From Persicaria tinctoria (lineage: Eukaryota; Streptophyta; Magnoliopsida; Caryophyllales; Polygonaceae), in contig JBANSL010000004.1 in NCBI GenBank assembly GCA_037127255.1, forward strand, positions 76,193,127 to 76,257,126: a stretch of DNA of 64,000 nt, given 5' to 3'. The notes beneath the pieces are model-generated. The model was not told the DNA's origin. It saw only the letters and a list, made by a program, of their open reading frames with translations, and did no database searches. Position numbers and translations under genes: made by a program. This document shows positions 48,001 to 57,761 of this stretch, piece after piece (the stretch's first letter is position 1; the number at the start of each line of letters is the position of its first letter).

Positions 48001-49153
48001 CATCCACCAAACGTGTCAATCTATTACGCTTCGCTCTTCCATTAGCTTTTTGATGAAAAAATCTCGTATTTTTGTCACCCCATCTAAATTCATTCGCCCT
48101 TGCCCGCTGGAACCAAATCATCTCTTTCTGCCTCATGAGCTCATCCTCCTTCCTTTCCAACTCCCTCCGCCGTTCCACCCTATCTCCTGACATACCACCT
48201 TTATTTAGCTCCCTAAGCTCTTCTCTAACCTTTCGCAGTTTACTTAAAACATCTCCAAAAGCAATTTTGTTCCACTTTCTCAACTCTAGCATACATCTTT
48301 CGATCTTCCCCATGATCCCATCCCAATTATTGGTTCGACTAGGATTGTCCCATACGTTTCTGATCACCACTTGACAACCTTCATCCTCAACCCACATAGC
48401 CTCAAATCTCTTCGGTCTCACCCCCCTACCCTCATCCCCACTTCTCTGCTCAATCCTCAACGGATAAACCATGATAGGTACATGATCCGAACCTTGCCTA
48501 TCCAAATGAAACAGCTGAACACCCGGGAATCTACTCAGCCAAGCCTCATTGGCCATTGCATAATCCAGCCGTTCTTGGATAAAGTCCTCACCCTTCCTCC
48601 CATTGTCCCATGTGTATCTATATCCCTCAAAATCCACTAGGCTCAACCCACATTCATCAAAAGTACTCCTAAACTCTGTCATCATCCTAAAATCGGGATC
48701 AAGGCCACCTACCTTATCATCTCGACCCAACACCTGATTCAAATCCCCCATCACAAACCACGACTCCCTAACCTCCTCCTTAATTCTTTTAATAAGCTTC
48801 CATGTCAGATGCTTTTCCTCTCCCTTCGGCCATCCGTAAATACATGTCAACCTCCATTCCATTCCATCTTTCTCTTTGACTACAACATCAATATGGTGAC
48901 TTGTATACGTTTGGACCGTGAGATCCGTATCCTCCTCCCATAGCAAGCTCAAACCCCCTGATTTTCCCATGCAATCCACCGTAAAGCACCCTTCCATCCC
49001 AATCTTCATTCGGACTTCATTCATTCTCTTCCTCTCACATCGTGTCTCCATCAGAAACACGATTCTGGGGCACTCCCTTTTCACCAAATTGGTGAGTCTA
49101 ACAACTGCGCGGGCCGACCCCAATCCCCGGTAGTTGTAACTGAGGAGACTCAT
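45029..49153 (-). CDS. LINE ORF2: endonuclease, reverse transcriptase, RNase H, intact (1374 aa)
   Basis: This is a single uninterrupted frame with all expected domains. The N-terminal apurinic-type endonuclease has Asn7 (SYNYRGLG), Glu36 (LMETR), MGDLNQVLG and SDHVPI near residue 220. The RT follows with KAPGPDGMSALFYQQ, LRPISLCNVIYKIVSKVLAN, ALKLDMAKAYDRVEW, GLRQGDPLSPYLFLL and the catalytic FFADDSILF near residue 690. The zinc-binding RVT region is CCEVCGKEEDICHALFDC. RNase H follows with IKLNCDASVGRVGKAGIGVV, EEAEAEAVLWALRLA, VESDSLAV and REGNGVAHWLAA. The last RNase H acidic position is His here, where Asp is common in LINE relatives. The start ATG overlaps the ORF1 stop as ATGA. The length is normal for plant L1 ORF2. 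It is the only LINE in the window that could still encode a full protein. Confidence 0.95.
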   Translation of the reverse strand: MSLLSYNYRGLGSARAVVRLTNLVKRECPRIVFLMETRCERKRMNEVRMKIGMEGCFTVDCMGKSGGLSLLWEEDTDLTVQTYTSHHIDVVVKEKDGMEWRLTCIYGWPKGEEKHLTWKLIKRIKEEVRESWFVMGDLNQVLGRDDKVGGLDPDFRMMTEFRSTFDECGLSLVDFEGYRYTWDNGRKGEDFIQERLDYAMANEAWLSRFPGVQLFHLDRQGSDHVPIMVYPLRIEQRSGDEGRGVRPKRFEAMWVEDEGCQVVIRNVWDNPSRTNNWDGIMGKIERCMLELRKWNKIAFGDVLSKLRKVREELRELNKGGMSGDRVERRRELERKEDELMRQKEMIWFQRARANEFRWGDKNTRFFHQKANGRAKRNRLTRLVDEEGMEWRSRGGMTKVAVTYFQSLFSSNPTAMPETATSGISPLISAEDNTELLRPFTGEEVRFALFSMHPTKAPGPDGMSALFYQQHWDIVGPEVTSFVLDILNGAAFPESLNHTYISLIPKVKRPFRMKELRPISLCNVIYKIVSKVLANRLKVCLGKVVSGNQSAFVPGRLITDNVLSAFEIFHYMKSKREGKVGYMALKLDMAKAYDRVEWGFLEHCMVKMGFQKEWVELIMRCVRTVSFSVLMEGIPSESFQPAQGLRQGDPLSPYLFLLCAEAFSGLINRSEREGRWYGIRIARSAPVVSHLFFADDSILFARATCQQSSEIVNILQAYGAASGQQVNFAKSELSFSKNVVAERREEIQGMLGVLEVEKHDKYLGMPTMVGRSKKVIFSQIRDRIWKKMKGWKERTLSRAGKEVLIKAVAQSIPTYTMSCFMLPVEFCREIEQLMCKFWWGSSVEEKKIHWMSWKRLCLPKEQGGMGFRDMEAFNLAMLAKQGWRLMEHPDSLLAQLLRARYFPTSDFLNARIGFNPSYTWRSIMKAREYVERGSRWVVGNGESIRVWADRWIPGIPGFRPAAREGIQDYTTLVSELIDWGAGIWREDMVRNLFKVEEATEILSIRLVEDGVPDRRGWGFTKDGLFSVKSAYRMVREEMVVSEGGEGTSNNQAGRKLWKALWAVKAIPRDRNVLWRAGMNVLPCKLNLFKRKAVSDPCCEVCGKEEDICHALFDCRLAKSIWKEGLNFNLKGSKKGSFMDRLQVVVESLTTEQIAVWAAVVSGVWYARNMFIFEGKEWRPEEIWEASVSRVKTIERLERVRGREVGMESRSGGARWRSPPTGFIKLNCDASVGRVGKAGIGVVARDEGGSICFAAARSVDGLITPEEAEAEAVLWALRLAQREGLTHIIVESDSLAVVGKLQRRRETRSPIGNMIEVATRVAQSFQACGWNYVRREGNGVAHWLAALKPDLDLFSFTESCFPVGFYDILLNDLVVD

Positions 49154-49264
49154 TGGTCTCGGGAAGAGAGGTTCTCGACCTCTCCCGCCGATATGAAGTT
49201 GTCGTTAACTGCCTGCTCCATCTTTCTCCTCTTCAAATTATCATCCTCCTTTGTAATCTTAGAT
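49150..49264 (-). CDS. LINE ORF1 C-terminal remnant overlapping ORF2 start
   Basis: In the frame ending at the TGA (49150-49152), the minus strand reads LKRRKMEQAVNDNFISAG then EVENLSSRDQ. ORF1 of plant L1 elements encodes a nucleic-acid-binding chaperone with CCHC zinc knuckles; those are lost by 5' truncation. The stop shares two bases with the ORF2 ATG, which fits termination-reinitiation coupling. Confidence 0.65.
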
Positions 49265-49599
49265 TAGATTTAAATTAATGTACTTGCATGTAATCTTAGA
49301 TCTTTTTGTTTTTTTCTTTTGACTGGCGACCCTCTGCGTAGGGTCTTACAAGCCATCTTTTGATGGCTTCAAGATCGCTTTGTCGATCTAATTCTTGCAT
49401 ACTGTCAAAAAAAAACATTAAATTGATTTAGTACAGTTTATTTAATAATAATAAATACTATAATATATATATAATTTGTTAGTTTAATCATCTTTTGTAT
49501 TAAAATTTTAGATTATTTTTGTTAATATTCAATCACTATAATATATTTGTCAAACAATCTATAAAATAGAAATATAAATATCAAACTAAATAATAAATT

Positions 49600-50373
49600 G
49601 AGGAAATTTGTTGAAAAAGCCCTTTAAGCATATTTGGTTAGTTAGATAGGCCCATTAATTGTTTTTTTAGCATGCTTAGTCCATTAATTGTTTTTTTAGC
49701 TTGCTTAGCCCTCTTGACCGGTCAACGGTCAACGTTGACCGGTCAACCCATTTTGATGCCAACTTTTTTTTTTTGATGCCAACTTTTTTTTTTTTTGATG
49801 CCAACTTTTTTTTTTTTTTTTTGATGCGAACTTTTTTTTTTTTAGTGATGCCATATTTTACCGTTTTGATGCCAACATTTTATGGTGACAATTTTATATA
49901 AATGATGGCATAAGAGCTTAAAACGTGGAATCAAAATATTGTCATGACATTTTTTGTTTACTCTAATGTCACGTTGACCATTGATGCCATTTTGAAAAAT
50001 TTGTATCACATTAAAGAAAAAAATGTCATAAAAAATACTACTTAAATATCATCAAAAATATGGCATCACGGTAAAAAAAATATTATCAAAAAATTGACAT
50101 AAAAAAGTGGCATCAAAGTGAAAATAAAATATAGTAAAATTTTGGCATCAAAACGATAAAATATGGCATCACTAAAAAAAAAAAAGTTGGCATCAAAAAA
50201 AAAAAAAGTTGGCATCAAAATGGGTTGGTCAACGTTGACCGGTCAATGGTCAAACGGTTGACCATTGACCAACCCACCCTATGGGAAGGGGGCTAGGGTA
50301 AAACTAATTAAATTGATTTATGGGCTAGGTGACTAATTGGATATTTAAAAAAGGCCCTCTACCAAAATCACCC
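49600..50373. mobile_element. Third MULE of the TTGACC-rich family
   Basis: The left end GAGGAAATTTGTTGAAAAAG and inverted right end GGGTGATTTTGGTAGAGGG match the ends of the 26461 and 40796 elements. The interior has GATGCCAAC/GTTGGCATC words and TTGACC clusters at both ends, with no cargo. The 9-bp flanks (TAATAAATT at 49591 and TAATAAGGT at 50374) agree at only six positions, so the target duplication is eroded or the borders are slightly off. Confidence 0.65.
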
Positions 50374-50445
50374 TAATAAGGTACAATGTAATTAAAAAGA
50401 AGGGCAATCACCCTAATAAGGTACAATGTAATTAAAAAGAAGGGC
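50366..50445. repeat. 40-bp perfect tandem duplication at the third MULE right border
   Basis: The unit 50366-50405 is repeated exactly at 50406-50445. It spans the MULE terminus and flank, so the duplication happened after insertion. Confidence 0.9.
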
Positions 50446-52421
50446 AAAAAAAGATGCAGTGATTGGATCTCGAACCCAGGTAATTACACTTATTAGCCAA
50501 CAAGCACGAGTCCATCCTGTTTGTACCATTCAATTGGTAAATAAAGAGCGGTCATTTCGGGGTTCGAACCGAGGACCTATGTGTACTACCCACAAGTCTT
50601 TTCCGCCATCTTGCACAAGTGATAATTTATTAACCTTTTTCTATATATATACTAAACTAAAATAATTAAAATGAGGCCCCGAAAAATCGGAGACCCTGTA
50701 CGCTCGCTCCACTTGCCCATGCCCTGGGCCCTGTACAAGCCGGCTATTTCTGAACGGAGGGAGTAGTTAACTCTACCAACCTAATTTGTCTCTTGATTTT
50801 GGTTACTTGATTATTTTAGACTCTCAGCCCACTAGTGCTAAAATGTATTTCCTTTTGAGAAAATTTGATGATTAGGACCTCTTTTAATAAATTTATTAGT
50901 TTATGGACTTTATAGTTAATTTTTTAAGTAAGTAGACCTTTTTAATGGTGTTATTACCTAGTTAGCCTTAACTAATTATGTTTCAAAAAAATAAAATTTA
51001 AATAATAAATATAGAACTGTTTTATGGATAAAATTCTAATTAATCAAATTTGAAATATACACATTTTACGGGGGCAATTTATCTAATAAGTAGAGTACAT
51101 GGGGAAGGTTAAACAACATTTTTTTTAATACAAGTATTAACTCCTAAAACTACAAGTTTTACGAGGAGGAGAGAGTATGAGATACTTTCCGTTAATTAAA
51201 ACTTATTATTTTAAAAATCTATACACTTATTAATAAAACAAACAAAAATAAATTTATACCCCTAATTATAAAGGAAAAACTACTCCGTATTAGTTCTATC
51301 AATCGATAGGGTAGTGTATGTTAGTTTAATTCTATGGTACCCCGAAACTTCATTTCATAGCGATTTCGCATTTCTGCATATGAAGAAACTCCGATGAAAC
51401 ACCTCAGAAATGTTTCTGAGAGGTCAAAAACTTTGACCGTTTCATTGACCAGAAATGCCAGAAACTTTGATCGTTTCCGTTTGGTCAGAAACGTTTCTGA
51501 TTTGCCAGATGACGTTTCCACTAATTTTATAGTTAAAAAAATATCAAACCATAAACCATATTTCCCATTCCTCCCTTTTGAAACTCCCGTTTCCTTCTAT
51601 GCCGCCTACTTCTCCTCCATTTTTGGTCCTTCCTCCTCTCACCGGCTCAGCGCTCTCTCCCTCTAAGCTGTCTTCGGTAAACCCTCACTTGCATAACTTT
51701 CTCTTGATAAGCCATAATTTAAGGAAAAGTTAGCTAAGTAGAAGATTGATGTTGGATTGATTACTTTGTGTTTTTATTTTAAAACTAAGTTACTTTATTT
51801 TGTTGGTTTGCAAGACATTTAATAGTATATTTTACATATCTGTATTGATTTCTGTTAAAGAGTAATGATAATGTTTATCACAGTATTGATGTCAATTTAA
51901 TTTGTAGCTTTAATACTACATTCAATGTTTATCACTTGGTAATATATTTATTGTTCTTATTTAGGCCTGTAAATGAACATATAATTCATATTGTTATTTC
52001 CTCGGTATTTCCGTTTCCTACAAAATTTGAATTGTTATTTCCCCGTTTTCGTTTCTCTTCCGGTTTCTGTTTCCGTGTAACATAGGTTCCATGTTATAGC
52101 CTAAATGATCGATTGTGGTAACGTGCCCTAATGTCAGGCTAACAATGCCCACTGATGAACGATCAAACGCAAGAACTGGACATACGACACAACACATGAC
52201 TTGACCTAGCTAGTAATTAAGAAAATAAGATATTTTTAATAATAAAACAAAAACTCCAAAAAAACGTTTGTTGAAGACATAACACATTTGCTTAGCAGCT
52301 CCTAAAGATAACAATTCCCAACTGTCCATATGCAACCTCAAAAATCAACCAACGTTTCATCTTTAACCGCATGTGAGAACTGAGAAGTTTGAGCTAGAAA
52401 TTAAGGAATTATAAATACTAA
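50446..52421. other. Spacer upstream of the BTB gene 3' end
   Basis: 50547-50612 is copy 2 of the TTCGGGGTTCGAA repeat (see 10352). 50755-50766 has a Stowaway-like end (CGGAGGGAGTA) without a partner. 50767-50810 resembles the F-box copy 1 3' UTR (GTTAACTCTACCAACC). 51390-51520 is rich in AAACGTTTCTGA-type words. No gene was recognised. Confidence 0.4.
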
Positions 52422-54280
52422 TCAAGCTTGGATGTTTTTGATGGTAAGATCTGCTCGAAGATGGAGGATCCCGTCGATGAAATACTCGTTGTCCTTATCC
52501 ATGAGGTCGGTCCACGGGGTTTCAAGAAGGTTCCGAAACCCCCGGCCTTGCATTAATTCATCTTTGCTGCTCAACTTAACAAGCGGCTTGCAGCTTTGAA
52601 ACTCCTCAAATGACTTCTTCAGCACTGAGAATTCATATTCTAACCTGCAACTTTCCGATTCTTCTGTCATAACCACAAACAAGCCGAGGGAGTCGGGATG
52701 TTCTTGGGCGCTGCGTTGTGCAAAGAGTCTAAACCATCGCTCATCAAGGCGGAATAGAGGGGAATCGAGTCTTCCTGGTCGAACTAGGCTCTCACACTCT
52801 TCTTTCTTCAAGTCAAAATACACAAAGCATCGAAATTGCTCCACCTTAATAACCACACAATTGTTGGAGTCATGGATACTGTTATGCCTATATGGGCCTT
52901 CAACCTTGAAGAAGAGGGCTTCGAGCACAAGATTTGACACTTGTTCGTGGTCAAACTCGGGGCAAACTAGGACTTTTCTCAACTTCGAGCAACTCATGTA
53001 TTGGAAACGTATAAAATGTATCAAGCACTTGCTAAGGATATCACGCCGCTCTTCAAGTATGGGATAGTGTACACGAGCCCACTCCAAGATAAACTCAAAC
53101 ACATCATCACTCGAGCTCACTTGAAGACTTTGACTATCGAGAACAACCTGAATGACCGAGAGAGGCAAGGCCATCGCCTCTCCTTGCAACCTAAATGGGT
53201 CAACAAAGTAGATATCAAACCGCACATTGATGTACAAACTACAAAGTCATTCCTCCTAGTGCAATTGCATATATATTAGAGATGAAAGACAATATTTACA
53301 GATCGAGTACTTACTTGTTCACATGCCTGTAACGTTCAACAAGCCACTTCCTTGCTGCATCTATTAGTGGTTGAACTACTTCACCCACTAACATACTTGT
53401 AGGAGTTAGTTTGAGATATAAAAGTGCAGACTCTAACGACATGGGCATCTTCTGCAACAATTTACTACAATATCTCACACAACAAGTAACCTCGAACTTG
53501 TTTGCAACCGCCAAGACACCCAACAAATCATGGAGCGTAGTTGCAGTCAGGGTGCTACAGTACATAAAACTCAAGAGTTCCGTCAAAGAGGCTTCCTCTG
53601 TGCACCATAATAAAATACAACAAAATTTACTAATAAGTTAATTAATAGCCGGTACTGTGCGCCGAACTAACATACAAATGAGTTCAAGAAAAGCACATAT
53701 ATACCAGACTTGTTGATTCTCAGAGTCACATCCTTCCGGTTCCGGTGATGTGATTCTGTCGAGCCATTTTGGAATAACTACACCAAAAATTTATATTATC
53801 AGCAAGTGATACCTGCATTGCATATCAATGATACCTAGATATCGATACTCAACGGGGTCTAAGAAACTGTAGAAAAGATATATGTTTACCTTGTAAAAGA
53901 AGGGACTGTTTCCGGCTAGGATGGGAGAACTAATGTGAAAAGTTGTAACATTGACAACCGTACAACTGTTTGGATCTTTTTAAATGAATCAAATTGAACC
54001 AATTAACAAGCCTTTAAGCAACATAACATTGAAATTCAATGTATATTATATATATTCTTCTATGATTCATAATAATTAATTAATAATAATGAAAGATGAA
54101 ACAATAAAACGAATTACCATTTACTATGTCCATCTCTGAACCCTTTCTTTTTTTATTCCTACCGGGGGGTGATACAGGTTTGGAATCTAAAGATTCCACT
54201 GCGATCTCAACGCGGAGGACCCGATCGGAGAATTGGGGGTTGTTGAATGCAAACCCGAAATCCACCCTCGAATCCACCAT
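52422..54280 (-). CDS. POB1: POB1/LRB-type BTB-BACK protein, five exons
   Basis: The minus-strand exons 54118-54280, 53890-53975, 53705-53777, 53315-53597 and 52422-53190 join in phase into 457 residues. Exon 1 has the POB1 N-terminal string DFGFAFNNPQFSDRVLRVEI. The BTB domain (about residues 55-155) includes FHISSPILAGNSPFFYKLFQ, VTLRI and LTELLSFMYCSTLTATTLHD. BACK follows (VLAVANKFEVTCCVRYCSKL, EFILEWARVHYPILEERRDI), then the family C-terminus (CFVYFDLKKEECESLV, FIDGILHLRADLTIKN). Arabidopsis POB1/LRB proteins are Cullin3 adaptors that target phytochromes, PIF3 and other nuclear proteins. This protein is about 100 residues shorter than those because the acidic linker between the N-terminal motif and BTB is nearly absent. 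The frame is clean, so it is likely functional or a divergent paralogue. Confidence 0.88.
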
Positions 54281-55416
54281 GTTTGAAGTCGTTCAGATCG
54301 ATTTACGAGAGAAAGAAGAACAACATACACGTCCTCTCCCTCAGTTCAATTCTCGGTAAAGCGAAGCAACTCCAGCCTGTAGGCAAAATGGAAAATTAAT
54401 TAATGAAAATCAGATATTAAGCAATAAACATTCATTGACCGACGCCAATCCACACTGAGAAAGAGGGAGAGGTAAAGATGGTAACTTGTTTTGCCGATTC
54501 AGATATTAAGCAACTCCAGCCTGTAGGCAAAATGGAATCTAAAGGTTCCTGTACTGATGCTGCGGTGAATGGACAATTGAAGTTGCTATGATCAATGGCA
54601 TTTTAGGGTTGGGGACTTGGGGAGGCAGAGAGACTCAGAGACGGGTCTAAGACTAGGGGTCGCCTGGGAAGAAGAATATATTTGCACGTTTTTTAAGGTG
54701 TAAAAAACCCTATGAAATAATATTTTTTTTAAATAATTTTTTCAATAATCTCATACTTATTGGTGATAAATATAATAGTATTAAAATATATTATTAAAAT
54801 ATTAATATTTAATATAGTTTTTTATCGTTTTAAAACTACGTGCATGATTTAAAAAAGTTACCTACAACGAAACGGAGGGCGTATGGAATTCTATGGCTGT
54901 TTGGCACAAGATGTATCTTTTTTTTTTGGTCAATTGGCACAAGATGTATCTAATCCGTAGGTTAAACAAGACTTTATTCTTTTAATCTACTCACATTTCA
55001 CAGAGCTAAAATTCATAAAAAAATTTAATCTAGATTTTAATATTAAGTTTGATTATAATTTTAAACTAGTACGATTCCCGTGCCATGACGCGTTTTTTTA
55101 AAACTAAAATATTAATATATAAAAATATTAATAAATGTTAATATAAAAAAAAAAAAACTTTACAATAAATGTATCTTATAATTATATCGGAAAATTATTT
55201 TTAAAAAAATTTATGTAGAGTATAATACATAAATATGAATATTTTAAATTACTCAGTAATAATAATATCAATATCATTATAACATTGTTTAAATGTGATG
55301 TGCCATAATCAATAATTATTCAATATTTTGAATTAATCCTAATAGTTAGTAAATAAATTTGATTAAGCCCAATAGTTATATTAGATTGAATTCAATGTTT
55401 TGAATTAAGCCAAATA
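54281..55416. other. BTB gene upstream region and AT-rich spacer
   Basis: 54281-54660 is the likely 5' UTR and promoter of the minus-strand BTB gene; a CAACTCCAGCCTGTAGGCAA word is repeated at 54367 and 54512. Beyond 54700 it is AT-rich. CTAGTACGATTCCCGTGCCA near 55066 resembles a terminus common to dispersed plant repeats, possibly pairing with the TATAGATATAGAT ends of the tandem array. Confidence 0.4.
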
Positions 55417-56058
55417 GTTAGTAAAATTAAATAAAAAAGAGAATTAAATGAAAATGAATAAAATAGGAAAATTAAAAAATATCAAAGAAAAATGTCAAAA
55501 AAAAAGTTCAGACTCCTAAAATGTCTCTAAGAATGACACATCATCCTAAACTCTTCTAAATTAAGAGTTTATATAGATATAGATATAGATAGTTAGTAAA
55601 ATTAAAGAAAAAAGAGAATTAAATGAAAATGAATAAAATAGGAAAATTAAAAAATATCAAAGAAAAATGTCAAAAAAAAATTAAGACTCCTAAAATGTCT
55701 CTAAGAATGACACATCATCCTAAACTCTTCTAAATTAAGAGTTTATATAGATATAGATTAAAAAATATCAAAGAAAAATGTCAAAAAAAAGTTAAGACTC
55801 CTAAAATGTCTCTAAGGATGACACATCATCCTAAACTCTTCTAAATTAAGAGTTTATATAGATATATAGATATAGATATAGATAGTTAGTAAAATTAAAG
55901 AAAAAAGAGAATTAAATGAAAAATGAATAAAATAGGAAAATTAAAAAATATCAAAGAAAAATGTCAAAAAAAAGTTAAGACTCCTAAAATGTCTCTAAGA
56001 ATGACACATCATCCTAAACTCTTCTAAATTAAGAGTTTATATAGATATAGATATAGAT
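55417..56058. repeat. Tandem repeat, about 174-bp unit, four copies (one shortened)
   Basis: Units start with GTTAGTAAAATTAAA at 55417, 55592 and 55885; the third (55758-55884) lacks the first 45 bp. Each contains ATGTCTCTAAGAATGACACA and TCTAAATTAAGAGTTTATA and ends in TATAGATATAGAT. Units are nearly identical, so the amplification is recent. Confidence 0.9.
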
Positions 56059-56127
56059 GCAAATTTCACATTTGTAGGAGTTTTTTTTTTAAAACAAAAT
56101 TAGTTGAGAATTTGAAAGATCATTTTA

Positions 56128-57191
56128 CGGAAATTTCGTCAGGTATCCCTCAGGTACTGCAATTTTCACGAGTTATACAACTCTTTTGCATATTTCGCGT
56201 TGTGCATTTGAGGCTTTGTAACATTTCGTGTCGTGCCCATAATGGTAAAAATCTAACAGAGGCGTTGAACAACGTTAAATTTTAAACAAATAAAAAAAAA
56301 CTCACATGCAGAACGAAGAAAGAAAGAAAGAGCGAAGAGAAAACCATAGTGAAGCGAAAAAAGTCCGAGTGAGAGCACCTAGTTCGAGCACCGCCGCCAG
56401 TCCGAGCGTCGACAAAGACGAAGGCTGCACCAGGTGAAACCACCGCTGTCGAGGACGAAGGCTATCATAGGAGAAAAAGACGGAGTCGTTGTGCCTGAGA
56501 ACGAAGGCAGTGGAGGCCCATTGCCTCGACCGGCGATCGGAGGTGGAGGTGTAGGAGAAGAAGTTGTTGTAGTCGGCAAAGAGGTTAGCAATTTATAGAA
56601 TTCTTGGCTTTAGGTTGAAATTGAAGCATTTGAGTTTTTTTTTTTTTGTGATGTGAAATTTAGGGTTTAGGTTGAAATTGATGTATTTGGAATTTTGTTT
56701 CTCAATTGTAATCCAATTTGTTAATAAAATTGCAATTTTGTTTCTCAATTTAGGGTTTAAGTCGAAATTGATGCATTTGGAAGTGTGAAATGTTGAATGA
56801 AATACATTCATCCAAATTGTTAATGCATTTGGACTCGAAATCGAAATCGATGAGCGGAGGCGTTTGGAAGTGTGAACCGTTGAATGAAATACATTCTCAA
56901 TTTAGGTGGCGGCGGTCTCACCCGGCGCAGCAGCGGAGGCGAGCTCCGACCGGGTGGTTTCGTCCTCTCTCGCTCTAGTTTTCTCTTCGCTCTCTCTTTG
57001 TTTCTGTAGGTGAGCTTTTTCTTTTTCTTTTTGTTTAAAATCTAACGTCGTTCAACGCCTCTATTAGATTTTTACCATTAAGGGCACGACGCGAAATGTT
57101 ACAAACCCCAGGGGCACCACGCGAAATATGCAAAAGAGTTGTATAACTCGCGAAAATTGCAATACTCTAGGGGTACCTGGCGAAATTTCCA
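56128..57191. mobile_element. MULE with terminal inverted repeats of about 150 bp
   Basis: The termini (56128-56280 and 57040-57191) are inverted copies sharing GGAAATTTCG, GAGTTATACAACTCTTTTGC and TAATGGTAAAAATCTAA. The perfect 9-bp duplication ATCATTTTA lies at 56119-56127 and 57192-57200. The interior has GC-rich coding-like pieces (56380-56575 and 56905-56980), probably captured gene DNA. No transposase. Confidence 0.92.
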
Positions 57192-57207
57192 ATCATTTTA
57201 TCTTCTA

Positions 57208-57417
57208 CTCCATCCGTTTCAAAATAGTTGCCGTTTTACTTTAACATATTTTTTAAGAATGATAAAAACTACGTATATAAAATATTAATTTTTATTTATT
57301 TTTTACTTAATACAATTATCTATGAAATTATTTAAAAAATTGATATTTTGCCGAGTTTTTAGATTTTTTAAAAACGTGTCAAATTAAACAAAAAGATTTT
57401 TTTGGAGACGAAGGGAG
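57208..57417. mobile_element. Stowaway-type MITE
   Basis: The ends CTCCATCCGTTTC and inverted CTCCCTTCGTCTC are flanked by TA (57206-57207 and 57418-57419). About 210 bp, AT-rich, non-coding. Confidence 0.85.
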
Positions 57418-57761
57418 TATTTCTTTTATACAGTACTTTGTTTTTTCGAGAGAATGAGATGAGAGAGTTCCATGGTTGCACATCTCGGTGACATAGGCTT
57501 TTTCCGGCCAGTAGTCTCTTCCAGGTCTCCGACCTAAAATAAATAAATTTGAGTTAATCTAGCCTCAAGCTAAAAATTAAAAACCGGAGTATAGTACTGC
57601 TTCATCTGTTCAGCAAAACATATCTATATACCACATACTAAAACGACACACACTCTACTAGTCTAATGAAGACTCGTACACTCATCCTCAATCGTTCACA
57701 TACTATTTTACACACTCCGTTTCACACCTCTTTGGAAGAAGACACCCTTGCTAGTTGCTAA

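Larger units (their letters stand above)
44993..49264 (-). mobile_element. L1-type LINE with intact ORF2 (LINE 3)
   Basis: The minus-strand element runs from about 49264 to a poly(A) tail seen as a T run (44998-45009). A 22-bp direct repeat with one mismatch flanks it at 44971-44992 and 49265-49286. It contains the last part of ORF1 (49150-49264) and a complete ORF2. It is 5'-truncated just inside ORF1, so it lacks its own promoter. Confidence 0.9.
43223..49413 (+). mobile_element. Poly(A)-ended retro-insert with 18-bp target duplication, later interrupted
   Basis: The word AACATTAAATTGATTTAG occurs at 43205-43222 and 49414-49431, the right copy preceded by an A run (49407-49415). This frames a plus-strand L1-style insertion. 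Its own sequence is 43223-43694, 44522-44970 and 49287-49413; the rest is a later hAT and a LINE. The 5' part is GC-rich and C-rich. The 3' end (about 49321-49406) contains ACCCTCTGCGTAGGGTCTTA, a small hairpin. No RT remains, so it is an internally deleted LINE, a SINE-like element or a processed transcript. Confidence 0.7.

Noticed and set aside
50459..50665. tRNA-like GGTTCGAACC word as a tRNA gene
   Set aside because: No cloverleaf could be built around the B-box-like word; kept only as a possible dispersed repeat.
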